Assembly (NCBI RefSeq): GCF_002272945.1
Contig: NZ_NQMN01000001.1
Coordinates: 200,326 to 251,848, forward strand
Direction: 5' to 3'
DNA: 51,523 nt
Source of the DNA: Mycoplasmopsis agassizii
Lineage (GTDB): Bacteria > Bacillota_I > Bacilli_A > Mycoplasmatales > Metamycoplasmataceae
Shown here: piece by piece, positions 1 through 10,400 of the stretch
Numbering within the stretch: position 1 is the first letter of the stretch
Layout of the letters: each line of letters begins with the position of its first letter
Made by a program: the position numbers and the translations under genes
The notes under the pieces: model-generated
What the model saw: only the letters and a program-made list of their open reading frames with translations
Databases searched by the model: none
Told to the model about the DNA's origin: nothing

Positions 1-391
1 TAAAATTGATTATGTTTTGAAAGAAGTACATTTAGTTGAAAAGTTCAGTGATGACAGAACAAAATATAAACTTATTTATGAGGTAATCGGTGAATTAAAA
101 AAACGAGAAGAAACAGTTATTATTATTGATGGGGGCGAAGAAGATATTAATACTCCAGGAGGTGGAGATGGAAATGGACAAGGGGGTGGAACTAACCCAA
201 AGCCATCTAATAAACCTGAGTGAGAAATATACACAAATAAAGTAGCTTTTGAGTTAAGAAAAGAATTTCGCCAAGAATTATCTAAAACGGAAATTAAACT
301 TCTTCAAGTAATCAATGAAACCAACAAGAGAATTGATGGTATAGAAGATACTTTAAAACAAATTTTGAGTATTCTTAAAGATAAAAAATAA
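1..391 (+). CDS. Coiled-coil protein with Gly-rich linker, 5' end outside window
   Basis: The frame is open from base 2 and ends at TAA 389-391, passing an in-frame TGA (Trp) at 221-223. The visible part has a conserved N-terminal block ending in DGGEEDINTPGGG, a Gly/Asn linker, and a C-terminal heptad-like coiled coil ending NKRIDGIEDTLKQIL. It is a near copy of the next gene over the N-terminal block, and a diverged relative lies at 50977-51523. No signal peptide or membrane segment is visible, so the product is probably cytoplasmic. Function is unknown. Mycoplasmas carry several multi-copy coiled-coil families (for example DUF16 in M. pneumoniae), but I cannot show homology to any of them. 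The reading frame is certain; the role is not. Confidence 0.8.
2..174 (+). repeat. Direct repeat copy 1 (173 bp) of the coiled-coil gene pair
   Basis: Bases 2-174 match 540-712 with a single visible difference (C46 versus T584). The copies diverge at the Gly/Asn linker. This near-identity, against clear divergence in the coiled-coil half, suggests recent duplication or gene conversion of the 5' part. Confidence 0.9.
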
Positions 392-422
392 GAGATTTTG
401 TTTTGTGCAAAATCTCTTATTT
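386..422 (+). terminator. Perfect 15-bp stem-loop terminator
   Basis: Bases 386-400 pair perfectly with 408-422 around a 7-nt loop (401-407). The stop codon of the upstream gene (389-391) lies inside the stem. The T-tract after it is short. A GTG at 405 sits in the loop, which argues against starting the next gene there. Confidence 0.75.
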
Positions 423-440
423 AATTCAAAATATTTTGGT

Positions 441-446
441 TATAAT
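441..446 (+). promoter_or_regulatory. -10 box TATAAT, leaderless-type start for the gene at 456
   Basis: A perfect TATAAT ends 9 nt before the ATG at 456, so transcription should start at or within a few bases of the start codon. There is no Shine-Dalgarno sequence between them. Confidence 0.65.
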
Positions 447-455
447 TTAAATATT

Positions 456-1058
456 ATGGCTAGCAAAAATAACTCCAAAAATAAAAACCAAAAAGATGAA
501 TTTGTAATCAGCAAAATTCATAGTATTTTAAAAGCTCGAAAAATTGATTATGTTTTGAAAGAAGTACATTTAGTTGAAAAGTTTAGTGATGACAGAACAA
601 AATATAAACTTATTTATGAGGTAATCGGTGAATTAAAAAAACGAGAAGAAACAGTTATTATTATTGATGGGGGCGAAGAAGATATTAATACTCCAGGAGG
701 TGGAGATGGAAACAATGGAGATGGAAACAATGGAGATGGTGGAGAAATCAAACCAACTTCAACAAATGATCCTGAATGAAAAATATACATGAATCAAGTT
801 AGAGATGAACTAAGACAAGAATTTCATAAAGAATTATCAACAGGATTAAGCGAACTAAGAAATGAATTTCGCCAAGAATTATCTGAAACAGAAATTCGAC
901 TTCTCCGAGTAATCAATGAAAACAATGAACAAACTAACAGAAGAATAGATGAAACTAATAAAAAGATCGATGAAAACAACAAACAGACTAACAAAAGAAT
1001 TGATGGTATAGAAGATACTTTAAAACAAATTCTAGAAATTCTTAAGACTAAAAAATAG
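456..1058 (+). CDS. Coiled-coil protein with Gly-rich linker, 200 aa
   Basis: Starts MASKNNSKNKNQ and ends at TAG 1056-1058, with one TGA-coded Trp at 777-779. I chose ATG 456 because TATAAT lies just upstream; the alternative GTG at 405 lies inside the previous terminator. Layout: Lys/Asn-rich N-terminus, conserved block (about residues 15-75) ending IIIDGGEEDINTPGGG, a GDGNN-type linker (about 80-100), then a long coiled coil with the motifs RRIDETNKKIDENNKQTNKRID and a C-terminal DTLKQILEILKTKK. No signal peptide is seen. The two halves evolve differently: the N-block is almost identical to the upstream copy, while the coiled coil is longer here. The coiled coil may set an oligomeric state. 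The biochemical role is unknown. Confidence 0.85.
540..712 (+). repeat. Direct repeat copy 2 (173 bp)
   Basis: Second copy of the near-identical segment at 2-174, offset by 538 bp. It encodes the conserved N-terminal block of the coiled-coil family. Confidence 0.9.
702..739 (+). repeat. 15-bp in-frame tandem repeat in Gly linker
   Basis: GGAGATGGAAACAAT occurs at 702-716 and 717-731, then a partial third copy at 732-739. It encodes GDGNN units. Copy-number change would lengthen or shorten the linker without breaking the frame. The upstream paralogue lacks it. Confidence 0.85.
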
Positions 1059-1077
1059 TTAAAATCATTAAATAATT

Positions 1078-1100
1078 AAACTGGCTTTGCCAGTTTTTTT
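1078..1100 (+). terminator. Rho-independent terminator
   Basis: ACTGGC (1080-1085) pairs with GCCAGT (1089-1094) around a 3-nt loop, followed by a run of T. It closes the coiled-coil gene. Confidence 0.85.
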
Positions 1101-1235
1101 CTTTACTTTAAATCCATAATTAATCACTATAAACTGATAAAACCATAAAATAAAAAAGCCAAAAAAATTATTAAAGTTTTCAAAATTAGGTATATTATTA
1201 ATAAATATCTATATCTGAAAAGGAATGTTATTACT

Positions 1236-1559
1236 ATGCCAATTTGAACAAATTATAAAAACAGTACTGCCCAAACTATCGAAGAACTTAAAAGAGAAAA
1301 AGATAGTTGAATTAAAAATATTGAGCAAATCAAAATCAAGTATGAGCAAGATAAAATTAATTTAAGTAAAAAGCATGATGAAGAATTAAAACTTGCTCGA
1401 GCAGCTGGTGAATTAGCACCTATTAAAATTACTATTACTGAAGAAAGTTTCAAAATTGAAAACGGAATTCTTGATAATGATTATAATGAACGCACTAAAT
1501 CAATCCTTGAGTTAATTCGTGATCTTGATGCACGAATTGAAAACTTATCAAAGAAATAG
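1236..1559 (+). CDS. Hypothetical small helical protein, 107 aa
   Basis: Reads MPIWTNYKNSTAQTIEEL and ends at TAG 1557-1559, using TGA for Trp twice. An AAAAGGA ribosome-binding site lies about 12 nt before the ATG. The composition is highly charged (Lys/Glu), with long amphipathic stretches such as IEQIKIKYEQDKINLSKKHD and a C-terminal RIENLSKK, so it is probably an alpha-helical or coiled-coil cytoplasmic protein. No known domain is recognised. It stands alone between two terminators, so it is likely monocistronic. Confidence 0.75.
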
Positions 1560-1580
1560 TCTTAGTTAAAACAAATTAAA

Positions 1581-1612
1581 ATGACATGAGTTAATCATGT
1601 CATTATTTTTTT
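1581..1612 (+). terminator. Rho-independent terminator
   Basis: ATGACATGA (1581-1589) pairs with TCATGTCAT (1595-1603), followed by a T-run to about 1612. It ends the 107-aa gene. Confidence 0.85.
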
Positions 1613-1627
1613 AGCTTTATAAAAAAG

Positions 1628-1750
1628 GTAAAAAGAAAAGCACAATTGAAAAACAATGTGCTTGCAATTTGTGTAAGGAGATATAAGATTTCATATATTC
1701 TCAAAATCATTAGATCGAGGTCAAGTGCGAAATCTAAGCAACTTGACATC
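1628..1750 (-). ncRNA. Candidate small RNA with pseudoknot and own terminator
   Basis: On the minus strand a TATAAT (1759-1754) is followed about 7 nt later by a segment of roughly 120 nt that ends in a hairpin (1661-1640, 8 bp with one bulge) and a T-rich tract, as in a Rho-independent terminator. The 5' part can form GTCAAGT (1747-1741) with ACTTGAC (1726-1720). The loop of that stem contains TTAGAT (1737-1732), which pairs with ATCTAA (1715-1710) just downstream, giving an H-type pseudoknot. There is no credible reading frame and no downstream gene on that strand, so a riboswitch is unlikely. It has no SRP-RNA, RNase P or tmRNA hallmark that I can see. Confidence 0.5.
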
Positions 1751-1759
1751 ACTATTATA

Positions 1760-2211
1760 CAATAAAATTTATTTTTTTAACAAATAATTAAAAATTTAAC
1801 TGCTTGAAAAATCTTGCTGATTAGTTTGAATTCAAAGACTTTAATTAGCCTAAAAATTTTTAATTAGTGGCTAGTTTATGTTAAAAATAGACAAAATTAA
1901 GCATTTTCTGTATTTGATGGACTGAATTTACTTAATTTTAGTTTTGAAAATGTTTTATAAAACTACTTCAAATAAACCATAAAAATAATTTTCCTTGAAA
2001 AAATTTCTATATCGTTAACTATTGAAATGCTATTTTTTAGTGATTAAAAGTAACAAAGCAAATTTAATAAATTAGTTATTTTTAACAACTCAAATTCCTT
2101 AAAAAACCATTGAAATTTTAAGTAATAAACTTTGTGAATTTTTTATTTGCATTTTTTAAAAATCGTGTTAAAATAAGTCTAGAAATTTTAATAAAACTAA
2201 AGGAAGTAAAA
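1760..2211. other. AT-rich intergenic region, nothing further identified
   Basis: About 450 bases without a credible gene. Only very short frames without ribosome-binding sites are present. The 3' end carries the promoter region of the 58-aa gene (a TAAAAT near 2171) and its AAGGAAG site. Confidence 0.5.
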
Positions 2212-2388
2212 ATGTTAAGTTTTCAAACATGAAACGCAAAACTAACATTAATTAATGAATTTGCCAAATTCATTAATACTTTTAATATTTCTGCAAACAC
2301 TACTAAGATTGATAATCTTAAACGCTATATGGTGGATGAAGAAAAGTTAAATACTTTAATTAGTTATAATTTTTTACTTAATCAATAA
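2212..2388 (+). CDS. Small hypothetical protein, 58 aa
   Basis: Reads MLSFQTWNAKLTLINEFAKF, with one TGA-coded Trp, and stops at TAA 2386-2388. A good AAGGAAG ribosome-binding site (about 2200-2206) precedes the ATG, and a terminator follows at 2454-2487, so it looks like a complete single-gene unit. The predicted protein is soluble and helical, with no signal peptide and no recognised family. It is short enough for automated callers to miss. Confidence 0.6.
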
Positions 2389-2453
2389 AATCACAATAAA
2401 TTAAGTAAATGCTATTTAAAACAAGTTATAAAAAGTTTTATAAATAATAATTA

Positions 2454-2487
2454 ATTAAAGTGTTAAACAGATACTTTAATTTTTTTT
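2454..2487 (+). terminator. Rho-independent terminator
   Basis: ATTAAAGT (2454-2461) pairs with ACTTTAAT (2473-2480), followed by a run of T. It separates the 58-aa gene from the opp operon. Confidence 0.8.
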
Positions 2488-2548
2488 ATTAAGTTTCGCA
2501 TCTAGATCATGAAAAAGTGATCATAAATATTTTAAGAAAAGAGGAAAA

Positions 2549-3571
2549 GTGAAATTTTCAAACGAAGCAATCATCTTCAGTCAAGCAAAAATTCAACAAG
2601 TTGAAGACCCCCTTTCTAAGATCTTTGATTTTAAAAATAAGTACTGAAGTTTCTTTTTAACTGCTTTAAAGATTTTAGTAGAATTTGTCATCATCTCTTG
2701 AATAGTTATTACGATAGTATTTTTCTTATTATCAGTAGTACCTGGTTCTACAACTTTAACTAGTGGTTTAAATGAAGCCCAAGCTGCTGCTATTCGAGCC
2801 CAATTTGGACTAGATTTACCAGTCTTTCAACGTTATTTAAACTATTTAGGTGGTTTATTTAGAGGAGATTTTGGGATTTCTTTGTCATTATTTCCAACTG
2901 TGGAAATTAATGAATTTATTTGAGCCCGTTTTGGTACATCTTTTTCAGTTGGTATCATCTCAGTTATTATTACTTTAGTAATTGGAATTCCTTTAGGAAT
3001 TCTGGTAGGTAAAAATCCTGGAGGGATTTTAGATAATGCATCTACTTTAGTGATTTCAATTATGATCTCAATTCCTTCATTAGTATTTTCATTATTGTTA
3101 TTATTAATTGGACGTCAAATTGGAATCCCTTATATTTTTGATGCTAATAATGCAGCCACTTATATCTTACCTTCATTAGCCTTATCACTTGGTTCAATCG
3201 TTGTTTATGTGCGCTACATTAGAACAGAATTAAACCGTGAGTTAAATTCTGTGCATGCTAAATTTGCTTATTTAAAAGGAGTAAGCAAAAGCAGATTTGT
3301 TTGAAGACATGCTTTAAAACCTGCTTTATTCCCAATTGCAACTTTCTTCCCAGCAGTTGTTTTAAGTAGTTTTATCGGTTCAATTTTTATCGAGCAAATC
3401 TTTAATATTCCTGGTTCAGGGGGATTATTATTAAATTCAATCACTGGACAAGATTATTCAATCTTATTATTTTTAGTGATAGTATTTGTTTTTGTAACGA
3501 TCTTATCATATACTTCAAGAGATATTCTATATCGCTTGATCGATCCTAGAATTAGAAGAGGAGGACATTAA
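2549..3571 (+). CDS. oppB: Oligopeptide ABC transporter permease OppB
   Basis: 340 aa. One of two membrane permeases of an oligopeptide importer. I chose GTG 2549 because GAGGA lies just before it and no usable in-frame ATG is upstream. Residues 1-30 are cytoplasmic, followed by about six membrane helices. The EAA-type loop is visible near residues 230-260 (KFAYLKGVSKSRFVWRHALK), and the C-terminus ends in RDILYRLIDPRIRRGGH, typical of the DppB/OppB family. TGA codes for several Trp residues. The gene is followed 3 nt later by oppC. A GATCA/TGATC inverted repeat (2505-2522) in the leader may be regulatory. The family assignment is solid; the peptide substrate is inferred from family and context. 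Confidence 0.92.
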
Positions 3572-3574
3572 TTT

Positions 3575-4540
3575 ATGGCAAACAATTCATCAGCAAAAAC
3601 TATTTCAAGTGAAATTTATGCACCAAATAGGATTGCTCAGCCTTTTAACTATTTATCTTTTAAGATTATGGAAAAAATTGCTGAAACAAGAGAAACGGCA
3701 CATATTCATGCTAAAAGTAAACCATTAAATGAATTTATTAACCGTTTTGCAGGTAATTGAGGTGGTGTTTTTGGAGTAATTATCATTGCCATGCTAGTTT
3801 TAGCTGCATTAATAATTCCTTTAACAACAGTTGATCCAGCAACTTTAAATCCTAATGAAAGTTTCTTACCATTTTTTAGTGAAAACCATATTTTAGGAAC
3901 TGACCAACTAGGTCGTGATCTATGAGCACAGCTATGACACGGACTAAGATTCTCGCTAGCAATAGCGATTTCAGCTGCAATTATCGATATTGTTATCGGT
4001 GTTACTTTAGGAATCTTAATGGGTTACTTTTTAGGAGTTGACCGTGTCTTACAATTTTTAATCAAGATTCTGTCAAATATTCCTACAATCATCATCATGA
4101 TTTTGGCAACAATTGTTTTCAACCCAAGTTTTTTCACAATCGTTGGCTCTTTAGTCATCTCGGGTTGAATAGGAACTGCTAATCAGGTACGTGCTCAAGT
4201 TAAACGTGCTAAATCTCTAGAATGAGTTAAAGCTTCAATCGTTTTAGGAACACCTAAATACAAAATCTTAAGATCATTTATCCCAGTTATTATCCCTATC
4301 TTAATAACTCAATTAGTATTTTCAATCCCTGGTGCTGTTTTAGCAGAAACTGGTCTATCATTCATCGGACTAAGTTTACCTAACACTGCTACTTTAGGAT
4401 CATTGATTACTTCAGGAGCACAAATCATAACTTTATATCCACGTTATGTTTTACTTCCTTCATTCATCTTGATCTTATTCACAACTTCAATTCAATTATT
4501 CGGAAATGCAACTCAAGATGCATTAAGAAGACAAAGGTAA
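3575..4540 (+). CDS. oppC: Oligopeptide ABC transporter permease OppC
   Basis: 321 aa. Second permease of the importer, pairing with OppB in the membrane. A cytoplasmic N-terminus of about 60 residues leads into a first helix near GVFGVIIIAMLVLAALIIPL. The sequence FLGTDQLGRDLW is a clear OppC/DppC signature. The EAA loop follows (VKRAKSLEWVKASIVLGTPK), and the protein ends with helices and GNATQDALRRQR. Spacing is 3 nt after oppB and 4 nt before oppD, so the genes are co-transcribed. AGAGGAGGA at the end of oppB serves as the ribosome-binding site. Confidence 0.93.
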
Positions 4541-4544
4541 GCTA

Positions 4545-6077
4545 ATGGAAAATGAAAAACAAAAAAAACAAGATAAAGAAAAATCTTGATTAAAAAAACA
4601 AGGTCAAACTAGTTATATTCTAGTTAAAAACACTAAACAAAAACTTTCACAACTACCTTTTTTAAACACCATTTTTAGACCTTCAAGCAAAGTCGAAGAC
4701 TTTGATTGAGAAGGTTTTGAAAAAAATGTGCAAACAGAAATGATTAAAGGTGAGCCTAAAAGAGTCGTTGCTGAAGTTGATAATTTAGTTTTATATTTTA
4801 AAAACCCAGCACGACCTAAAGATCGTAACTTAGTTATTCGTGGCACTGGTTTAAAACTTTATGAAGGTGAAGTACATGCCATCATTGGTGAATCAGGTTC
4901 AGGTAAAAGTGTTATCTGTTCTACTTTATACGGTTTAACTGGAACTAATTCAGTAATTGAATCAGGATCAATTAGACTTTTTAATAACCAAGTGCAACAA
5001 TTTTCTTTTAAAGATTGAGAAAATTCAACTTATAGAGGAAAAATTGTCTCAGCAGTTTTTCAAAATGCGATGTCAACTTTAAATCCAACTATTAAAATTG
5101 GTAAACAAATTATTGAAGGAATGTTAATCAACGGGATTGTTAAAACTCGTAAAGAAGCTTATAATCAAGCTCTAGAATATCTAAGATTAACTAAAATTAA
5201 TAACCCTGAAAAAGTTATGCATCTTTATCCTCATGAACTTTCAGGAGGAATGATGCAACGTGTTGTGATCGCTGCTATTGTTAGTTTAAAACCAAAAGTT
5301 CTAATCATGGATGAGCCCACAACTGCGCTTGACCCCACTGTTCAAGCTCTAGTTTTAGATGTTATTCGTGACTTACAAAAACAGTTTAAAATTTCTGTTT
5401 TATTCATTACTCACGACTTAGGAGTGGTTGCTTCTATAGCTGATAGAATCAGCATTATGTATGCAGGTCAAGTAGTTGAAAGTGGTACTCGTGATGAGAT
5501 TTTGAAAAAACCACTACATCCTTATACTTGAGGTTTAATTTCTTCAATGCCTGATGTTAATAACGATACTGTCTTAAAAACAATTAGAGGAAACGTGCCT
5601 TCTTCGTTAAATGCAATTCGTGGAGATGCTTTTGCTGTTCGTAATGATTATGCTCTAGATATAGATTTTGAGCATGAACCTCCTTATGTATATTTTAGTG
5701 ATACGCATTTTGTGCGCTCATGACTATACAATGAAAAAGCACAAACAATTACTCCACCTGAATTAATTGAGCAAATTTGAAGCAAAAACAAAATGGAAAA
5801 TCCTCAAAGAATTGCTCAAAAAGGGCTAATTCAACTAGAAGAAGCCTTAAATCCAACTTTTTTGGTTAAAGATTATTTTGAAAAAGATCAAGAAAGTTGA
5901 AAACAATTAAAAACTAAAGCCGAACTAGCAAAACTACGCTATTTCAAAAATAAAGCACCGTTTGTGGAAACAAACGATAACATTTTAAAAAGATTTTTAG
6001 CACCTTTTAAAGCATTAAAAGGTATCAAAATCAATCCTAAAAAAGATCCAGTTAAAGTTCAAGAAAGTGGGAATTAA
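4545..6077 (+). CDS. oppD: Oligopeptide ABC transporter ATPase OppD
   Basis: 510 aa, against about 330-360 in most bacteria. It hydrolyses ATP to drive the OppBC permease. Walker A is GESGSGKS (residues 115-122), the signature is LSGGMMQRVVIAA, Walker B is VLIMDEPTTALD and the switch His is in FITHDLG. A Lys-rich N-terminal extension of about 65 residues precedes the ABC domain, and a C-terminal extension of about 150 residues follows the usual oligopeptide-transporter tail. Extended Opp ATPases are common in mycoplasmas. Several Trp residues are TGA. The stop codon abuts the ATG of oppF, indicating coupled translation. Confidence 0.93.
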
Positions 6078-7466
6078 ATGGCAAGTCATGAACAAATGCA
6101 AACTGCTGAATTAAACAAACAACTTGCTAATCAGCAGATTTTTGAAGATGTTAATAACTCAATTTTTGCTAAAACTTTAAAAGTTTTTGGCTATGATAAT
6201 AAAAAATATCGCCATGCTACTAAAGGCTTAAAAGCTTATTTAGAAGATGAATCTAAAGACAGAGAAATTGTTTTAAAAGTTCGTCATTTAGATGTAACTT
6301 ATGGATCTTCACTACATAAATTTAAGGCTATTAAAGATGTATCTTTTAATATTTATAAAGGTGAAATCTTAGGTTTAGTAGGTGAATCAGGTTCAGGTAA
6401 ATCAACAATTGGTAATACAATTGCAGGCTTAGTCAACCGTAGTTTTGGTGATATTGAATTAATTGGTCGCCATGTTCCTAAAAAACATTCAAGTGCAAAA
6501 CGTAGCATGAGTGAGTTTTTAATGAACAAAGTGCAAATGATTTTTCAAGATCCTAGTGGTAGTTTAAACCCCCATAAAAACATCTGAAACGTTGTTAAAG
6601 AAGGGCTTGATAACTTAAAACATCAACGCTCTTTATATCTAAAATTGCATATTGAAAGTGTCTTAAAAATTTTAGATTCTAAACTAGTTCAAGCTAAATT
6701 AGTACTACCTAAATCATGGAATCGTAAGCAATTATTAAATCGTAATATCGATGGTGATGATAACTTGCTTGACTATTTAAAATCAGGTTTTATGGAAGAA
6801 CTAAAACAAGTTAATCCTAGTCGCACTAAAACCTTAGCTCAATTTCAAAACTATCTAGATAGTGCAAATCGTAAAACTAATCACTTATTAACAGTTAAAT
6901 CATTAGATAAACCTAAAAAACAGTGAGTAATTGATACCTTAAAATCAGTTGGTCTAGATACTTCTGTACTTGATCGTTATCCTTTAGAGTTTTCAGGTGG
7001 ACAACAACAACGTATTGGAATTAGCCGTGCTTTAGTGATGCGCCCTACTTTATTAGTAGCAGATGAGCCGATTTCTGCTCTTGACGTATCGATTCAAGCA
7101 CAAGTTATTAATATCTTTAATGACTTAAAAGAAAAATATGATTTAACCATGATGTTAATCGCTCACGATTTAAGGATGGTTGAATATGTCTCAGACCGTA
7201 TTGCCGTTATGTATAAGGGAAGAATTGTCGAAATCGGCAAGGCTGAAGATATTGCAAGAAGATCTTATCATCCCTATACAAAATCACTACTAGATGCTGT
7301 ACCTTCTTTAGAATCTAAACAAGGTTCACTAGTAGGTTATGTTTATGATCCTGAAATGCACCCTTATAATCAGCAGATTCAACCTGAATGATTAAAAGTG
7401 CGTGAAGGTCACTACATTTTAGCAACTGCTGATGAATTAGCAGATTGAAAACAAGGAAAATATTAA
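6078..7466 (+). CDS. oppF: Oligopeptide ABC transporter ATPase OppF, with large insertion
   Basis: 462 aa, against about 310-340 in most bacteria. Second ATPase of the importer. Walker A is GESGSGKS (residues 102-109), the Q-loop is MIFQDPSGSLNP, the signature is FSGGQQQRIGISRAL, Walker B is LLVADEPISALD and the H-loop is IAHDLR. Between the Q-loop and the signature motif there is an unusual insert of about 100 residues, helical and charged, including NIDGDDNLLDYLKSGFMEEL. This falls in the helical subdomain that contacts the permease. It is immediately downstream of oppD with no gap and 19 nt upstream of the PDxFFG gene. Confidence 0.92.
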
Positions 7467-7485
7467 ATAAATTAAAGGAGGATTT

Positions 7486-10400
7486 ATGAAAAAAATCCCT
7501 ACATGAGGTAAATTCGCAATTGCTGCAGCATCTTTATCAGCTGCTGTTGGTGTAGTTTTTGCAGGTATTGCCATTGATAAAGCAGTTAATCAAGAATTTA
7601 GTGATAATAAAGATTTAGTTAATAACCCTTCACTAAATCAGATTAACTATTCACAAACTGCACCTATTAGTTACTTTGTTGACCCTGTTCAAGAACATAT
7701 TTTGATCGCAATTCTTAGTCCAGATGGTGAACACGCTAAAATAGTTGATAAGGAATACAACATTTTTAATAAATATGAAGACAGCAAAGCTGAAGAAAAA
7801 ACAATTGCTGAATTCAAAGAGTGACACCTTAAAAAATATAATGGTCAAACTCCAGTGCAATTTATTAAAATTGGACCAAGTACTTTCAAAAATTACTATA
7901 CAGATGCCATAACTGCTAAAGAATTCCATGAATACACTACTTGATTCAGTGAAAATGTTGCTTGAGGACCTGATCTTGTGACCATGAAAGCATTTAACAT
8001 TAAGAAAAATGTTGTGCAAAATGGTAATAATATTACTCTGGGGTCACATTCAAACTTAAATAAAGAAAATGCTGAAATTGTTTTCTACCCTGATTCATTT
8101 TATGGTTCATTACCTCTATATTCAACTCAAGCAGGTAATTCTAATGCATCAGATAAATTGCTATATCAGTTAAATAATAAAAAGTTTTTAAACGTTGATG
8201 AAATTAATGATTACTTGCAAGACGTTAATTTAATGAACGCTTTAGCAAATTTAAAACTTCCAGATAACGCCGCTAAACTTACTTTTAGATCAATTCAATT
8301 TTTAAATTTATTGACAGGTAAAGAGTTTTACATTTATCGTGAAGCAGAAACAACAGTTGATGCATCAGTTGTTGATCATTTATTTTTTGCTAAAGATTTA
8401 ACTGATTTAGAAACACAATTTAGATCATCTTATCCAAATTTAACTTTTTCAAGTTCAAAAGCACACAAAATGAAATTGACTGATAGTAGAATTTTAACTG
8501 GTTCAAATTTAACAAGTTATAAATCAGGCGAAGTGCAACGCGCAACTAATTTTTCTTCAACTAACAGATTAGAATTGGATTTTGCTAATCAAGATCAAAC
8601 TTTTACTACACAAATTCACTTAGGTGATTTAGCAGTTGATGATGAATCGCTTAATGTATTAAATGCTTTAGAAAAAGCACAAAAAGAAGTAACTGATAGT
8701 TTTGTAATCTTTAGAGATTTTGCAAATATTAAGCAATATGCTTCACAAGAAAAAGGACAGGAAACATTTGTCCACTTAAATACTGAAACCGTTAACGGAG
8801 TAACAGTTGAAAGATTTTTTAAAGACTTACAATCAGCTTCAAATACATTAGGTACAAGCTTCAAAAGTGAAAATATTAAAAAATATAAAGTCACTGCTTT
8901 AGATGTTGTTAACAATGAGTTAACTATTTCTTTAGTTCAAGAAGATGATGCAAATGTTACTAAATCATTTAAAATTCAAGCAGATACAACTGATCAAGCG
9001 CAGTTGAATTTATTTGATGATTTTGTACGTTCAATCGGATATAAACGTGTTGTTAATCCTTATTTAATCAATTCTGAATTAGAAACTCGTAAAGATGGTC
9101 AGACTTATCGTGAATTTTCAATTTATACACAAATTTATGATGGTCTTTTAGACCGTGTTGCTCGTGAATTCCCTTACTTATTAAAAGATCTATCAGGTGA
9201 ACATATCGTTAGAAAAATTAATGATAAAGGAATAATGGAATACACTCTTGAAACAGGTACATATAAAGGTTTTACAACTAGTGACCGTATTAGTTTCTTA
9301 TATTTATTAAAAGCAACTGATCCTAAATTTAAAGGTGTTGGTGCAGACTTTCTTAAATATGTTGGTGCCCATGAATATGGACACCACACCACATTACAAA
9401 ACTTAAAAGATGTTGGTGAAAAAGGTACTTCAATTGTTGGTGGTATTAGCCCACGTGCAGGAATGAACTATGATTCATTTGTTGATTCAGATGTTTACAA
9501 TTTATATTTAAAAGCTCGTACAAGCAAAATTAATTTTGATAAAAAGAATATTACTCAAAACGGTGCAGGTTCATTCCCTCAATATAGTTGAACTGATGAA
9601 AATGGTAATGAAGTTGTTGAAACTGATGATTTAATTTTCGGAAGTAAAACTGCAGGTAATATTAATGAAACATTATCAAATACCAAAAGAAGATTTTTAC
9701 AAACTTTTGATGGTTTAAAACAAGCAGCAGCAGAGCGTGGTGTTACTTTATCTGATTTATTCTTACTTAATGCCTTTGACTTTTACTCAGGGACATTAAA
9801 TCCTTCAATTTCGGGTAAAGCTAAATATTATGTTTTTGATGAAAATGGTAAAGCATCATTTCAAGCTGCTGAAATTCCTCAAAATGGTTCAACTTTTATA
9901 AAAGATGGTCAAGGAAAACCAATAACTTTTATCGATGGAATGCCTCAAGTTGTAAGACTTGAAGAAGGTTCTGAGAAAAAACTGGCCGAAGTTTTAATTC
10001 ATAATAAAGATGGCTCACCAGTAATTTCTACTGCAGTAGGTCAAGATCTTACAGATACTGATCGAGCAATAATTAAGCAAATTGAAGGGACAATTTTAGA
10101 ATTAATTCAAGTTCCTTATACAAATAATGGTTGAGAAACAGATCAAACATCATTAACAAATGGACCAACTTTTACTACCTATACAGGATATACAAGTGCT
10201 TATATAGGAAGAACTGAACAGTATTTTATTAAATACTGAGAAAATAATTTCAATGAAAATGAAACTAACTATATTCCATTTGCAACAAATTGAAGAGGTA
10301 ATAGTAATAGATATTCATTGCCAGTTATTAGACAATATCTAAATTTACCTTATGACACATCAATTTTAAATAGTTCTGCAGCTGCTGGTTCAATTTTATT

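Noticed and set aside
405-455. Upstream GTG start adding 17 residues to the second coiled-coil gene
   Set aside because: GTG 405 lies in the loop of a perfect 15-bp terminator hairpin, and a -10 box at 441-446 lies after it.
1878-1982. Short frame of 34 codons with a hydrophobic stretch
   Set aside because: No ribosome-binding site, AT-rich composition, and no context; probably chance.
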